This document shows, one piece after another, positions 1-6,994 of a stretch of DNA of 14,151 nucleotides; position 1 is the first letter of the stretch, and the number at the start of each line of letters is the position of its first letter. The notes below the pieces were generated by a model. The model made no database searches. It was not told where the DNA came from and saw only the letters and a list, made by a program, of their open reading frames with translations. The stretch is from the NCBI GenBank assembly GCA_024280195.1, contig JAJRQP010000304.1, positions 1-14,151 on the forward strand. The letters are read 5' to 3'. This DNA is from Bacteroidota bacterium. GTDB taxonomy: Bacteria > Bacteroidota > Bacteroidia > Flavobacteriales_D > Crocinitomicaceae. The position numbers and the translations under genes were made by a program.

Positions 1-78
1 GATAAATTAGAGCAAATTCTCGGTGGAGGAGGAGCAAGTAAAAAAGTTGCACAATCCTTGTTGAAAACTATTCATTAA
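1..78 (+). CDS. lpxB: C-terminal end of probable lipid-A-disaccharide synthase (partial)
   Basis: An open frame enters from the left edge and ends at TAA 76-78, giving 25 residues. The tail has a short charged helix, then L-G-G-G-G-A-S-K-K-V-A and a final hydrophobic helix. Bacteroidota LpxB proteins typically end with an 'LGGxGASxxxA' motif of this kind, so this is the best guess. LpxB condenses UDP-2,3-diacylglucosamine with lipid X to make the lipid A disaccharide at the inner face of the inner membrane. Only the tail is visible and no catalytic residue can be checked; another glycosyltransferase with a similar C-terminus is possible. The next gene starts about 38 nt downstream on the same strand. 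Confidence 0.5.
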   Translation, partial: DKLEQILGGGGASKKVAQSLLKTIH

Positions 79-105
79 CAATGACTTCGGTCTGTAACTG
101 AATTG

Positions 106-113
106 TATTTTTG
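106..113 (+). promoter_or_regulatory. Possible -7 promoter box (TATTTTTG) for the SpoIID-domain gene
   Basis: TATTTTTG matches the Bacteroidota -7 consensus TAnnTTTG exactly. It ends 3 nt before a GTG codon at 117 and covers the TTG at 111, so TTG is a poor start if this box is used. I see no TTG-type -33 element at the expected distance. Chance matches are common in AT-rich DNA. Confidence 0.35.
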
Positions 114-116
114 ATT

Positions 117-1274
117 GTGCGAAATCTTATAACGGTATTCTTTATTCTTGCTGGAAGTTATCTTTCTGCACAACAAATGCGCATTGGAGTTTTTCATTCT
201 AAAAAGATTTCAAGAATTACTTGGCAACCTTCTGCTGGAGAATACAACCTGTTTGGAGATACATCTTTTATCAGAACGGTATTAGTTGGAGAGAAAATCA
301 GTATCAAGGTTTCAGGGAGTAATGTTCTGCTAGAACAAGCGGGGGGAAGTAAAATCTTTAGAAAAATAAAGTTTGTTCCACGTAAGAATCAATCTGCGTT
401 GAAATATTCCCCATCAGTTTCAAATATTAAACCTAGAATCTATGAAGATGGACTGGAATTGACCGTTGCAAAATCAAGGTTACGTTTGGTAAATATAGTC
501 GACATGGAGAACTACCTTTCCGGTGTTATTGAATCTGAAGGTGGCGGAGGAAAACATTTAGATTATTACAAGGTGCAAGCAATTATGAGTCGGACTTATG
601 CTTTGAAGAATAAAAAACGGCATAGAAAGGATAAATTTCAAGTTTGCGATGGAGTTCATTGCCAAGCATATCATAAAAAGTTAACCCATACATCTAAAAT
701 CCGTCAAGCGGTAAAAGAAACCAAGGGAGAAGTGTTGGTTGATGCGAAAAACAACTTAGTAACTTCTTATTTCTCTGCTAATTGCGGAGGACAAACGTGT
801 GATGCATCTTATGTTTGGAACACGTCAGTATCCTACATAGAGAGTTTTGTCGATACATTTTGCATTCACACGCGACAAGCAACTTGGACGAAAAAGGTCA
901 GTAAAAAATCTTGGGAGGTTTTCTTAAGAAAAGAATACAATGTTACTAGAGAACAAGTTGGTGATTTGCTATACAACTTCGAACAAGAGCAAAGAAAAGC
1001 GTTTTTTATCCACCCTTCCTTGGGTGTTCCATTGAGAGATTTAAGAAAGAAGTTCCGTTTGAAATCAATTTATTTCAGTACGCATCTGGATGGAGAGAAT
1101 ATCGTTATAGAAGGGCGTGGCTTTGGTCACGGTGTCGGTTTGTGCCAAGAAGGAGCAATGAACATGGCGAAAAATGGTTTTTCTTACGACCAAATTGCAC
1201 GATTTTATTTTAAAGATGTTCGAGTGATTAATTATTACAAAGAGTTGTATTTTAAACAGGAGGGAGGCTTGTAA
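117..1274 (+). CDS. Secreted SpoIID/LytB domain protein
   Basis: A 385-residue protein. Residues 1-18 are a Sec signal peptide (hydrophobic core ITVFFILAG, cleavage probably after S-A before QQ). The SpoIID/LytB domain fills the rest. Visible family marks are VDMENYLSGVIESE at about 129-141, with an acidic residue where SpoIID has its catalytic Glu; then KVQAIMSRTYAL; a C-x3-H-C cluster (C177, H181, C182) resembling the zinc site of clostridial SpoIID; and the closing motif GRGFGHGVGLCQEGA at 333-347. In sporulating Firmicutes SpoIID is a lytic transglycosylase acting on peptidoglycan with stripped stem peptides. Here a periplasmic cell-wall role is inferred, and sporulation is not implied. 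No in-frame ATG fits: the ATG at 81 meets a stop at 99, and the ATG at 178 would remove the signal peptide. GTG 117 is preferred over TTG 111. It converges on the DivIC-like gene with a 23-nt gap. Confidence 0.85.
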   Translation: MRNLITVFFILAGSYLSAQQMRIGVFHSKKISRITWQPSAGEYNLFGDTSFIRTVLVGEKISIKVSGSNVLLEQAGGSKIFRKIKFVPRKNQSALKYSPSVSNIKPRIYEDGLELTVAKSRLRLVNIVDMENYLSGVIESEGGGGKHLDYYKVQAIMSRTYALKNKKRHRKDKFQVCDGVHCQAYHKKLTHTSKIRQAVKETKGEVLVDAKNNLVTSYFSANCGGQTCDASYVWNTSVSYIESFVDTFCIHTRQATWTKKVSKKSWEVFLRKEYNVTREQVGDLLYNFEQEQRKAFFIHPSLGVPLRDLRKKFRLKSIYFSTHLDGENIVIEGRGFGHGVGLCQEGAMNMAKNGFSYDQIARFYFKDVRVINYYKELYFKQEGGL

Positions 1275-1297
1275 TCTTCAAAAAGATTTCAGCTATT

Positions 1298-1585
1298 TTA
1301 TTCTTCTTCAAAAATTACAAACACATCTTCATTATCTTTTTTAAAGAATTTCTTTTCACGAGCGTATTTTTCTATTTCACTTGGGTACTTTAGCTTCTCT
1401 AAGACGATGGTTGTTTCTTCCAGGTCTTTAATCATTAGTGCTTTTTTCTCTTTAAGTTGACTGAGTTTGTACTTTCTCGAAATTACTGAGAAGATGTCGT
1501 TCTCATCTAAAAAAAGTGTATAGACGAGGAATACAGTACTTGCTAGGATGAACTTGTTCTTAAGATATGGAAGATATTTCTTCAT
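1298..1585 (-). CDS. Septum formation initiator family protein (DivIC/FtsB-like)
   Basis: A 95-residue bitopic membrane protein. It has a short basic cytoplasmic N-terminus (MKKYLPYLKNK), one membrane segment at about 12-28, a coiled coil at about 38-66 rich in K, L and E (SQLKEKKALMIKDLEETTIVLEKL), and a tail with 'EIEKYAREKKFFKKDNEDVFVI', the conserved 'ARExxxxxxxxExvy' region of FtsB/DivIC. Family members bind FtsL and FtsQ in the divisome and help activate septal peptidoglycan synthesis. In Flavobacteria this gene usually lies next to the methylmalonyl-CoA mutase genes, as here. A perfect TATCTTTG box lies 4 nt before the ATG, so it probably has its own promoter; the terminator at 1664-1710 isolates it from the upstream gene. 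Length is normal for the family. Confidence 0.82.
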   Translation of the reverse strand: MKKYLPYLKNKFILASTVFLVYTLFLDENDIFSVISRKYKLSQLKEKKALMIKDLEETTIVLEKLKYPSEIEKYAREKKFFKKDNEDVFVIFEEE

Positions 1586-1589
1586 AGCT

Positions 1590-1597
1590 CAAAGATA
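1590..1597 (-). promoter_or_regulatory. -7 promoter box (TATCTTTG) of the DivIC-like gene
   Basis: On the minus strand TATCTTTG is a perfect TAnnTTTG match. It is followed by AGCT and then the ATG, so transcription starting 4-6 nt after the box would begin at or within 1-2 nt of the start codon. No clear -33 TTG is visible. Placement between a terminator and a start codon supports a real promoter. Confidence 0.55.
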
Positions 1598-1663
1598 AGA
1601 TAGAAGAAGGTTGTTTATTGAGAAGGTTTAGATTCTTTTACAACGACTATTGTTAAAAACAGA

Positions 1664-1710
1664 AAAGTCACCTCTGGTCATCGAGCGTAGTCGAGATCAG
1701 AGGTGACTTT
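1664..1710 (-). terminator. Strong hairpin terminator of the helical-repeat protein gene, with repeat-like core
   Basis: A 13-bp perfect outer stem pairs 1664-1676 (AAAGTCACCTCTG on plus) with 1698-1710. Pairing continues inward with one bulged A (1680) to a TCGA/TCGA stem and a GCGTAG hexaloop. On the minus strand the hairpin is followed by a T-rich run (TTTTCTGTTTTT), so it should end the transcript of the gene at 1730-2464. The inner 23 nt (1675-1697) recur with one change in the terminator at 13260-13313, although the outer stems are unrelated. The symmetric stem with A's on the other side could also act on plus-strand transcripts. Confidence 0.85.
1675..1697. repeat. REP-like palindromic core, copy 1 (TCGAGCGTAGTCGAGAT type)
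   Basis: This 23-nt block at the tip of the first terminator matches 13272-13294 at 22 of 23 positions; the one difference is T versus A in the hexaloop. It contains TCGA-N6-TCGA, which can fold into a 4-bp stem. Similar CTCGACTACGCTCGATG-like sequences occur repeatedly between genes in Flavobacteriia, as I recall; I could not search for this. Confidence 0.6.
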
Positions 1711-1729
1711 CAATTATTTTAAATTGAGA

Positions 1730-2464
1730 TTAGTGTACTATCTCATCGTATCTTTCTTTCCAATCTGCATCTTCTTCAAACCATTGTGCAGTCTTGTTTA
1801 ATAATGCTCGTGCTTTGTCTCCTTGTCTAGTCTTTTTCAATGCTTCTGCTGAAGAAAGTAAACCTAATTTAAACATTTTTAAATCAGCCTCACTCCAACC
1901 ATCAGTTGTTGTAAGCTCTTTTAGCATCTTGTCAGCTTCCTGCCACAATGTTCTTGCAGTTGGTTTATCTTGGTCGCTATATTTACAAGCTCCCATCATG
2001 TATTTAACTCCGATTTTGTTGGTTGTTATTTTTTGGTACTTGATACACCAACCGTAAGCTCTTCTATAATTACCATCAGAAACTTCGTTGTCGATTACTT
2101 CAAACAAACTCAATTGAAATTTATCAATAAATTCTTTGTGTTCTGCAATCGTAGAACCTTCGTTGTACTTTAAATCGTACTTAATTCCTTTTGATAAGTA
2201 CTTGATAGCATCCTTGTAAGCATTTTTAAATTTCTCATTATCCGTTCCAGATAATGAAATCTTGTATAAGCCTTTAGAAAGCCAAATATAAGGTAAGATG
2301 TCTTTTTTAGTTTTGTCTTTTTCTGTGTAACCAGAAGCAACTTTCGCTAATTTTTCGTAGTTAGCATCAGCGTATAGGATTTTTAAATCATCGTATGTTG
2401 GTGATTGTCCATAGCTTAATGATGCGATGAATAAAAAGCTTAGAATGGTAAGAATATTTTTCAT
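1730..2464 (-). CDS. Secreted hypothetical protein with TPR-like helical repeats
   Basis: A 244-residue protein not assigned to a named family. Residues 1-19 are a signal peptide (MKNILTILSFLFIASLSYG, cleaved before QSP), so it is periplasmic or outer-membrane associated. The mature part looks all-helical. Segments such as YDDLKILYADANYEKLAKVA, IWLSKGLYKISL, YKDAIKYLSKGIKYD, RRAYGWCIKYQKI and TARTLWQEADKML have the spacing of small and aromatic residues seen in tetratricopeptide repeats. No catalytic motif is visible. It follows mutB by 79 nt, has its own TAACTTTG box at 2517-2524 and a strong terminator behind it, so it is probably a single-gene unit. A scaffold or assembly role is only a guess from the fold. 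Confidence 0.75.
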   Translation of the reverse strand: MKNILTILSFLFIASLSYGQSPTYDDLKILYADANYEKLAKVASGYTEKDKTKKDILPYIWLSKGLYKISLSGTDNEKFKNAYKDAIKYLSKGIKYDLKYNEGSTIAEHKEFIDKFQLSLFEVIDNEVSDGNYRRAYGWCIKYQKITTNKIGVKYMMGACKYSDQDKPTARTLWQEADKMLKELTTTDGWSEADLKMFKLGLLSSAEALKKTRQGDKARALLNKTAQWFEEDADWKERYDEIVH

Positions 2465-2516
2465 GTTTGTTATTTTCTATTGTTAATTTCAAATACTGTG
2501 CCGAAACATCTTATTT

Positions 2517-2524
2517 CAAAGTTA
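2517..2524 (-). promoter_or_regulatory. Possible -7 promoter box (TAACTTTG) of the helical-repeat protein gene
   Basis: A perfect TAnnTTTG match on the minus strand, 52 nt before the ATG at 2464. This would give a leader of about 45-50 nt, unlike the very short leaders predicted elsewhere in the window. The leader is AT-rich, lacks a Shine-Dalgarno sequence and ends in an A-rich stretch before ATG. No -33 TTG is evident. Confidence 0.4.
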
Positions 2525-2543
2525 TCATTTTTTTTTGAATCAG

Positions 2544-4676
2544 TTATTCTACACTTTTTATAAGTAACTCCAATATTTCCTGTGCAGCAGTAGATATTTT
2601 TGTTCCAGGACCAAAGACACCAAAGACCCCCGCTTCGTACAAGAAATCATAATCTTGTCGAGGAATCACTCCTCCAGCGATGACCATAATATCATCTCTA
2701 CCTAGTTTTTTTAATTCTGCAATTACTTTTGGAACCAATGTTTTATGTCCTGCAGCAAGAGAAGAAACACCTAAAATGTGAACATCATTTTCAACCGCTT
2801 GTTTTGCAGCTTCTTCAGGAGTTTGGAATAAAGGACCGATGTCAACATCAAACCCAATATCAGCAAATGAGGTTGCAATTACTTTTGCGCCTCTGTCGTG
2901 ACCGTCTTGCCCCATTTTGGCAACCATTATTCTTGGTCTTCTCCCTTCTAATTTGCTAAACTTATCAGCAAGTTCTTTTGCTTTGTTAAAATCTTTATCT
3001 CCCATTGATTCTGATGAATAAACGCCGTTAATAGATCGAATAGTTGCTTGGTATCTTCCGTATTCTTTTTCTAATGCAGATGAAATTTCTCCTAAAGATG
3101 CTCTTTCTCTTGCACATCGAATTGCAATCTCAAGCAAGTTACCGTCTCCTGATTTTGCAGAAAGAGTTAATTCAGCGAGTAGATAATCAACGCTTTGTTG
3201 ATTTCTATTCGATTTTAGTTGGTTAAGTCCTTCAATCTGTTGAATTCTAACGGCAGAATTATCAACCTCTAAGATATCCATTTCTGTTTCCTTCTCTAAT
3301 TGAAAACGATTCACACCAACAATTATATCTTTTGCAGAATCAATTCTTGCTTGTTTTCTAGCGGCCGCTTCTTCAATTCTCATTTTAGGAAGTCCCGTCT
3401 CAATTGCTTTTGCCATTCCACCGAGTTCCTCTACTTCAGTGATTAGTTCCCAGGATTTTTCAATCAATTCTTCAGTAAGTTTTTCAACAAAATAGCTTCC
3501 TCCAAGAGGGTCGACATGTTGTGTAATGCCAATTTCTTTTTGTAGATAGATCTGCGTATTTCTTGCAATTCTTGCTGAAAAATCAGTGGGTAATGCAATT
3601 GCTTCGTCCAACGCATTTGTATGAAGTGATTGTGTTCCGCCAAGTGTTGCTGCCAATGCTTCGACACAAGTTCTTGCAACATTGTTGTACGGGTCTTGTT
3701 CTGTTAAACTCCATCCTGATGTTTGACAATGCGTTCTTAAAGCGAGTGATTTCACATTTTCCGGTTGGAATTGCTTCACTAATTTTGCCCACAAAATTCT
3801 TCCTGCACGCATTTTTGCAGCTTCGGTATAATGATTCATTCCGATTGCCCAAAAAAAGCTCAATCTTGGAGCAAATGTATCGATGTCCATTCCTGCTTTT
3901 ATTCCTGCTCTCAAATATTCAAGTCCATCAGCAAGGGTATATGCTAATTCAATTGCAGCGGTTGCTCCAGCTTCCTGCATGTGGTAGCCAGATATCGAAA
4001 TTGAATTAAATCGAGGCATATTACTCGCTGTATATTCAAAAATATCCGATATAATTCTCATCGATGGTAATGGCGGGTATATGTAAGTGTTTCGAACCAT
4101 AAATTCTTTAAGAATGTCATTTTGGATGGTTCCAGATAATTCTTTTTGATCGACTCCTTGTTCTTCTGCTGCAACAATATAAAACGCAAGAATAGGAAGT
4201 ACAGCGCCATTCATTGTCATTGAGACAGACATTTTGTCTAATGGAATTTGGTCAAAGAGAACTTTCATATCCATAATGGAGTCGATGGCAACTCCTGCTT
4301 TTCCAACATCTCCTTCTACACGAGGATGATCAGAATCATATCCTCTGTGAGTTGCTAAATCAAACGCAACGGACAATCCTTTTTGTCCTGCGGCTAAATT
4401 CCTCCTGTAGAAAGCATTCGATTCTTCTGCTGTCGAAAAACCTGCGTATTGACGTATAGTCCACGGGCGAATTGCATACATGGAGGAGTAAGGACCTCTT
4501 AAATAAGGAGCAATGCCAGAGACAAAGCCAATATGTTCTGTATTTTCTATGTCTTTCTTTTCGTAGAAAGATTGCAGGTCTATTTTTTCTGCAGTTGTTA
4601 TAACTGTTTGGCTACTCTGTAATTTCTTTTCGCTAACAGTTTCAAAAGCTATATCTGAGAAGTTGACTCTTTTCAT
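2544..4676 (-). CDS. mutB: Methylmalonyl-CoA mutase large (catalytic) subunit
   Basis: A 710-residue full-length alpha subunit, also called scpA. It interconverts methylmalonyl-CoA and succinyl-CoA with adenosylcobalamin. The N-terminal TIM-barrel substrate domain spans about 50-560, with RQYAGFSTAEESN (Tyr77, matching the active-site Tyr89 of the Propionibacterium enzyme), ISGYHMQEAG (Tyr231-His232, matching Tyr243-His244) and HVDPLGGSYFVE at 387-398. The C-terminal B12-binding domain spans about 580-706 and holds GQDGHDRG with His593 as the lower cobalt ligand (DxHxxG), then GVSSLAAGH and IAGGVIPRQDY. All key residues are present, so it should be active. Its ATG overlaps the mutA stop in an ATGA, implying translational coupling. 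It probably serves propionate, odd-chain or branched amino acid metabolism, or succinate-to-propionate flux. A MeaB chaperone is not in the window. Confidence 0.97.
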   Translation of the reverse strand: MKRVNFSDIAFETVSEKKLQSSQTVITTAEKIDLQSFYEKKDIENTEHIGFVSGIAPYLRGPYSSMYAIRPWTIRQYAGFSTAEESNAFYRRNLAAGQKGLSVAFDLATHRGYDSDHPRVEGDVGKAGVAIDSIMDMKVLFDQIPLDKMSVSMTMNGAVLPILAFYIVAAEEQGVDQKELSGTIQNDILKEFMVRNTYIYPPLPSMRIISDIFEYTASNMPRFNSISISGYHMQEAGATAAIELAYTLADGLEYLRAGIKAGMDIDTFAPRLSFFWAIGMNHYTEAAKMRAGRILWAKLVKQFQPENVKSLALRTHCQTSGWSLTEQDPYNNVARTCVEALAATLGGTQSLHTNALDEAIALPTDFSARIARNTQIYLQKEIGITQHVDPLGGSYFVEKLTEELIEKSWELITEVEELGGMAKAIETGLPKMRIEEAAARKQARIDSAKDIIVGVNRFQLEKETEMDILEVDNSAVRIQQIEGLNQLKSNRNQQSVDYLLAELTLSAKSGDGNLLEIAIRCARERASLGEISSALEKEYGRYQATIRSINGVYSSESMGDKDFNKAKELADKFSKLEGRRPRIMVAKMGQDGHDRGAKVIATSFADIGFDVDIGPLFQTPEEAAKQAVENDVHILGVSSLAAGHKTLVPKVIAELKKLGRDDIMVIAGGVIPRQDYDFLYEAGVFGVFGPGTKISTAAQEILELLIKSVE

Positions 4677-6022
4677 GCTGTAACGGTTTTATATTCTTTT
4701 TCTAGAATGAGAGCATCTACTCCTAAATAAGTCGACTTTAAATTCCATTCGTTGTGAGTTACTTTTAATGGAGGGTAGATGTTGACTCCAATTATGGTAG
4801 TTTTTCCTTCGTTAACGTTGTTAATTCTTAAGGCTCGTTTAGAATGAATACTATTAGTAAAGTGGCTAAGGACAGATTCGTTAAAAACTCCTCCACCTTT
4901 ATCCATTTGCTGAAATTCTTTCCAAGCTTTCTTGCTTAGAATTTCTGTAATTTTTTCGATGGAATAACTTCCTCCTAGAGGATCAATGACATTGTTTAAA
5001 TACGATTCTTCGCATAGAATAGAGGAGATGTTAAGCGCCATTCTTCCAGCTAATTCACTTTCTCCATTGGTTGAGAAAATATCGTAAGGGAGAATGATAA
5101 CATTGTCAACACCTGCATTAATAGCAGACATTGCTTCAGTTGTTTGTCGCAACAAATTTGTATGTGGATCTTTGAGTGATTTGTTCATGTGCGTTACGAC
5201 TGCACTTATGTGACAGTTATAAGAGCAAGAATGTTCTGGAGAATAAGCACGGATAATTTTTGACCATAATTGCTTCAATGCTCTCAGTTTTGTAGTTTCG
5301 AGAAAGTAATTACTTCCCATTCCAATATTGAAGGTGATGCAAGCGGATGCTTCGTCAATTGAGAATCCGTTCTCCATTAATTTTACAATATATTCATGAG
5401 CTGTACTTAGAGAGAATGCTAATTCTTGCCAAGCGTTTGCTCCCAGTTGTTGAGTTTTAAAACCATTGACCGCGCAAAATCGCTGTTGCTTTTCTTTAAA
5501 GTTCTTCACTAATTCATCGATGTCTCCTAATTGAAAATTATCCGAATGAAAATCAATGTTGTATTGAATGTTCGGTTCTTTTTTGAGGACAGTAAACAAT
5601 GCGTCGAATTCATTTTTAGATTGAATAACAAATTGCGTTTGAATGTGTTCAAATTGAATTTCTTTCAATACTTCTATCCAGTTTACATCTTGTTTTTCGG
5701 CCTTGAAAATAAGTAAATCAGCTCCTATGTTAAGGGTATTTAATGCTTGTTTATTAGCAGAACTTTCATTTTCAATCAAAATCAATTTTCCATTGTTGAA
5801 GTTGTTGTTGGGTTTATTCATCCCCCGTTTGTTCGGGAAATTACCAGGAAGTTCGGTTTCTTTAACGGCATCTTCATTGTGATAATAGCTAGAGAAATCG
5901 ATGTCTTCGATTTCGTCAGTTACATATAACAGCGCGGGATCTTTCCCTTTTAAATCAGCTTCTATCTTTGAAGCCCATTCCTCTTTTGTTACTTTTTCAA
6001 ATTCGTTGAAAAAATCAGTCAT
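4673..6022 (-). CDS. mutA: Methylmalonyl-CoA mutase small subunit
   Basis: A 449-residue beta subunit that pairs with the large subunit encoded next to it. It keeps only the barrel part of the fold: FEKVTKEEWASKIEADLKGKD at the N-terminus, the HISAVVTHMNKSLKDPHTNLLRQTTEAM region at about 280-310, and DPLGGSYSIEKITE near 355-368. The GQDGHDRG-type cobalamin motif and the C-terminal B12 domain are absent, so the protein is shorter than the roughly 600-residue small subunit of Propionibacterium; short forms are usual in Bacteroidota. The family's small subunit is non-catalytic. The gene overlaps the EI24 gene by 8 nt (ATGACTGA) upstream and mutB by 4 nt (ATGA) downstream, so the three are probably translated from one mRNA. 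Confidence 0.93.
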   Translation of the reverse strand: MTDFFNEFEKVTKEEWASKIEADLKGKDPALLYVTDEIEDIDFSSYYHNEDAVKETELPGNFPNKRGMNKPNNNFNNGKLILIENESSANKQALNTLNIGADLLIFKAEKQDVNWIEVLKEIQFEHIQTQFVIQSKNEFDALFTVLKKEPNIQYNIDFHSDNFQLGDIDELVKNFKEKQQRFCAVNGFKTQQLGANAWQELAFSLSTAHEYIVKLMENGFSIDEASACITFNIGMGSNYFLETTKLRALKQLWSKIIRAYSPEHSCSYNCHISAVVTHMNKSLKDPHTNLLRQTTEAMSAINAGVDNVIILPYDIFSTNGESELAGRMALNISSILCEESYLNNVIDPLGGSYSIEKITEILSKKAWKEFQQMDKGGGVFNESVLSHFTNSIHSKRALRINNVNEGKTTIIGVNIYPPLKVTHNEWNLKSTYLGVDALILEKEYKTVTA

Positions 6023-6776
6023 TTTCAGTCGTTTTCAATTCGTTACTTTTTGGAAGTTTCTTAGTGATGTACAAATAAACAACCGTTGATATCATTACAG
6101 TTAATACAGGGGCAAGTGGAACTCCTGCAACTGGGATTGCATAGATGACTAAGAAGATACCACCTGTTAAAATCATAGTTAAAGGTTTTTTAAAAGCGAA
6201 ACCAAGCGTCGAAAACACACCTTTTTCGTAACGTTCTAAAGAAAAATCATAAAATGAAAATCCAAAGAAGAATGCAGATAGAATCCAATAAACGTAAACA
6301 TCTATGAATCCAAGTCCAAAGATTTTGGAGAATAACCAATAGATCCCCATAAATCCAAATTCTAAAACCAATGCTAAGATGACAACAAAAACCATTCTGA
6401 TGATGTCGTTGACAAACCGGATTAATCCACCTTTAAATTCAGTTCCCGTCAAGCGGTTGTCTAATTTTTCTCCTAAATAAGTATTGAAAGGAGAAAGAGC
6501 TGTCAGAACAATAAATATATATAATTGTTCAAAAAGAGAATCAATAATTCCAAATGCTTTGTGAATTCCGGTGTTAACATATCCAGCAGCCCAATCTAGC
6601 CAAGAATAATCGCTGTGTAAATTAACGGCTTCGTCTGCGCCAGTTAACCCACCTCTAAACCATATAAACAGTAAGGTGATGATTGTGCCAGGTATAAAAT
6701 AAAGGAGGTAATTTCCCTTAAGAAGTAACTCTACCGTTTTTACTATTCCTGTGATATGATACTTAATTGAATTCAT
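6015..6776 (-). CDS. EI24 domain-containing inner-membrane protein (CysZ-like superfamily)
   Basis: A 253-residue multi-pass membrane protein. Hydrophobic segments lie at about 18-42, 82-102, 125-150, 155-180 and 200-240, with GGIFLVIYAIPVAGVPLAPVL in the last region. The block FSFYDFSLERYEKGVFSTLGFAFKK before the final hydrophobic pair is the conserved 'D...ER...F' segment of the EI24 family, which includes E. coli CysZ (sulfate uptake) and eukaryotic EI24. The substrate in Bacteroidota is unknown and sulfate transport should not be assumed. Its end overlaps mutA by 8 nt, so it leads the mutase operon. The ATG lies 4 nt after a TATCTTCG box, which suggests transcription starts at or near the start codon. 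Confidence 0.82.
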   Translation of the reverse strand: MNSIKYHITGIVKTVELLLKGNYLLYFIPGTIITLLFIWFRGGLTGADEAVNLHSDYSWLDWAAGYVNTGIHKAFGIIDSLFEQLYIFIVLTALSPFNTYLGEKLDNRLTGTEFKGGLIRFVNDIIRMVFVVILALVLEFGFMGIYWLFSKIFGLGFIDVYVYWILSAFFFGFSFYDFSLERYEKGVFSTLGFAFKKPLTMILTGGIFLVIYAIPVAGVPLAPVLTVMISTVVYLYITKKLPKSNELKTTEND

Positions 6777-6780
6777 TGTT

Positions 6781-6788
6781 CGAAGATA
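6781..6788 (-). promoter_or_regulatory. Possible -7 promoter box (TATCTTCG) of the EI24-mutA-mutB operon
   Basis: One mismatch to TAnnTTTG. The box is followed by AACA and then ATG, the same 4-nt spacing as at the DivIC-like gene. No -33 TTG is visible. The 52-nt gap to the small membrane-protein gene upstream is the only non-coding space in which such a promoter could lie. Confidence 0.4.
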
Positions 6789-6828
6789 CAGAAAATCCTA
6801 TTCTTATGAATAATAATTGTGGAAGATA

Positions 6829-6993
6829 TTAGAAGAATATTTTCTTAATGAGAAGGTAAAAGCCAGCATAGAATATGGCAATATTCATTGCAAGTTGAAC
6901 TTTTGATGTATAACCTTGATTTCTCCAGTACAACCAGTTAAGGGATCCGAATATTATTGCGGGAAGAATAGGATAAAGAAAAATAGAAGGCAT
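6829..6993 (-). CDS. Small two-span membrane protein, 54 residues
   Basis: A short minus-strand frame (ATG 6993, TAA 6829-6831) encoding 54 residues that I do not recognise. It has two hydrophobic stretches: PSIFLYPILPAIIFGSLNWL (residues 2-21) and LAMNIAIFYAGFYLLI (43-58 region trimmed to about 33-48), joined by a polar loop YWRNQGYTSK; the tail is KKIFF. The pattern fits a helical hairpin in the inner membrane. The lipid-kinase stop is separated from its ATG by a single A (TAA-A-ATG), which strongly suggests co-translation. Coding is supported by this coupling and by clean hydrophobic segmentation, not by any homology I can see. It may be a partner of the lipid kinase or of the LtaS-like enzyme. 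Confidence 0.62.
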   Translation of the reverse strand: MPSIFLYPILPAIIFGSLNWLYWRNQGYTSKVQLAMNIAIFYAGFYLLIKKIFF

Positions 6994-6994
6994 T

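Noticed and set aside
81..101. ATG start at 81 for the SpoIID-domain gene
   Set aside because: It is in frame but reaches TGA at 99-101, so it cannot start the gene.
1273..1288. AATCTT-CAAA-AAGATT hairpin between the convergent SpoIID and DivIC-like genes
   Set aside because: A 6-bp AT-rich stem without a proper T-tract is too weak to call a terminator.
2489..2509. Six-codon upstream open frame in the leader of the helical-repeat protein gene
   Set aside because: Such a tiny frame is expected by chance in a 50-nt leader, with no sign of a regulatory peptide or attenuator hairpin.
3361..3368. GCGGCCGC palindrome in AT-rich DNA
   Set aside because: It lies inside mutB and encodes part of an alanine run (EEAAARKQ); codon choice explains it.
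3563..4009. 148-codon plus-strand open frame antisense to mutB
   Set aside because: It lies wholly inside the catalytic barrel of mutB, whose protein is clearly conserved. Its own translation lacks domain features and has no promoter-like box; it is a shadow frame. The same holds for the smaller antisense frames at 2729-2959, 3044-3226, 5531-5716, 7176-7394 and 8188-8484.
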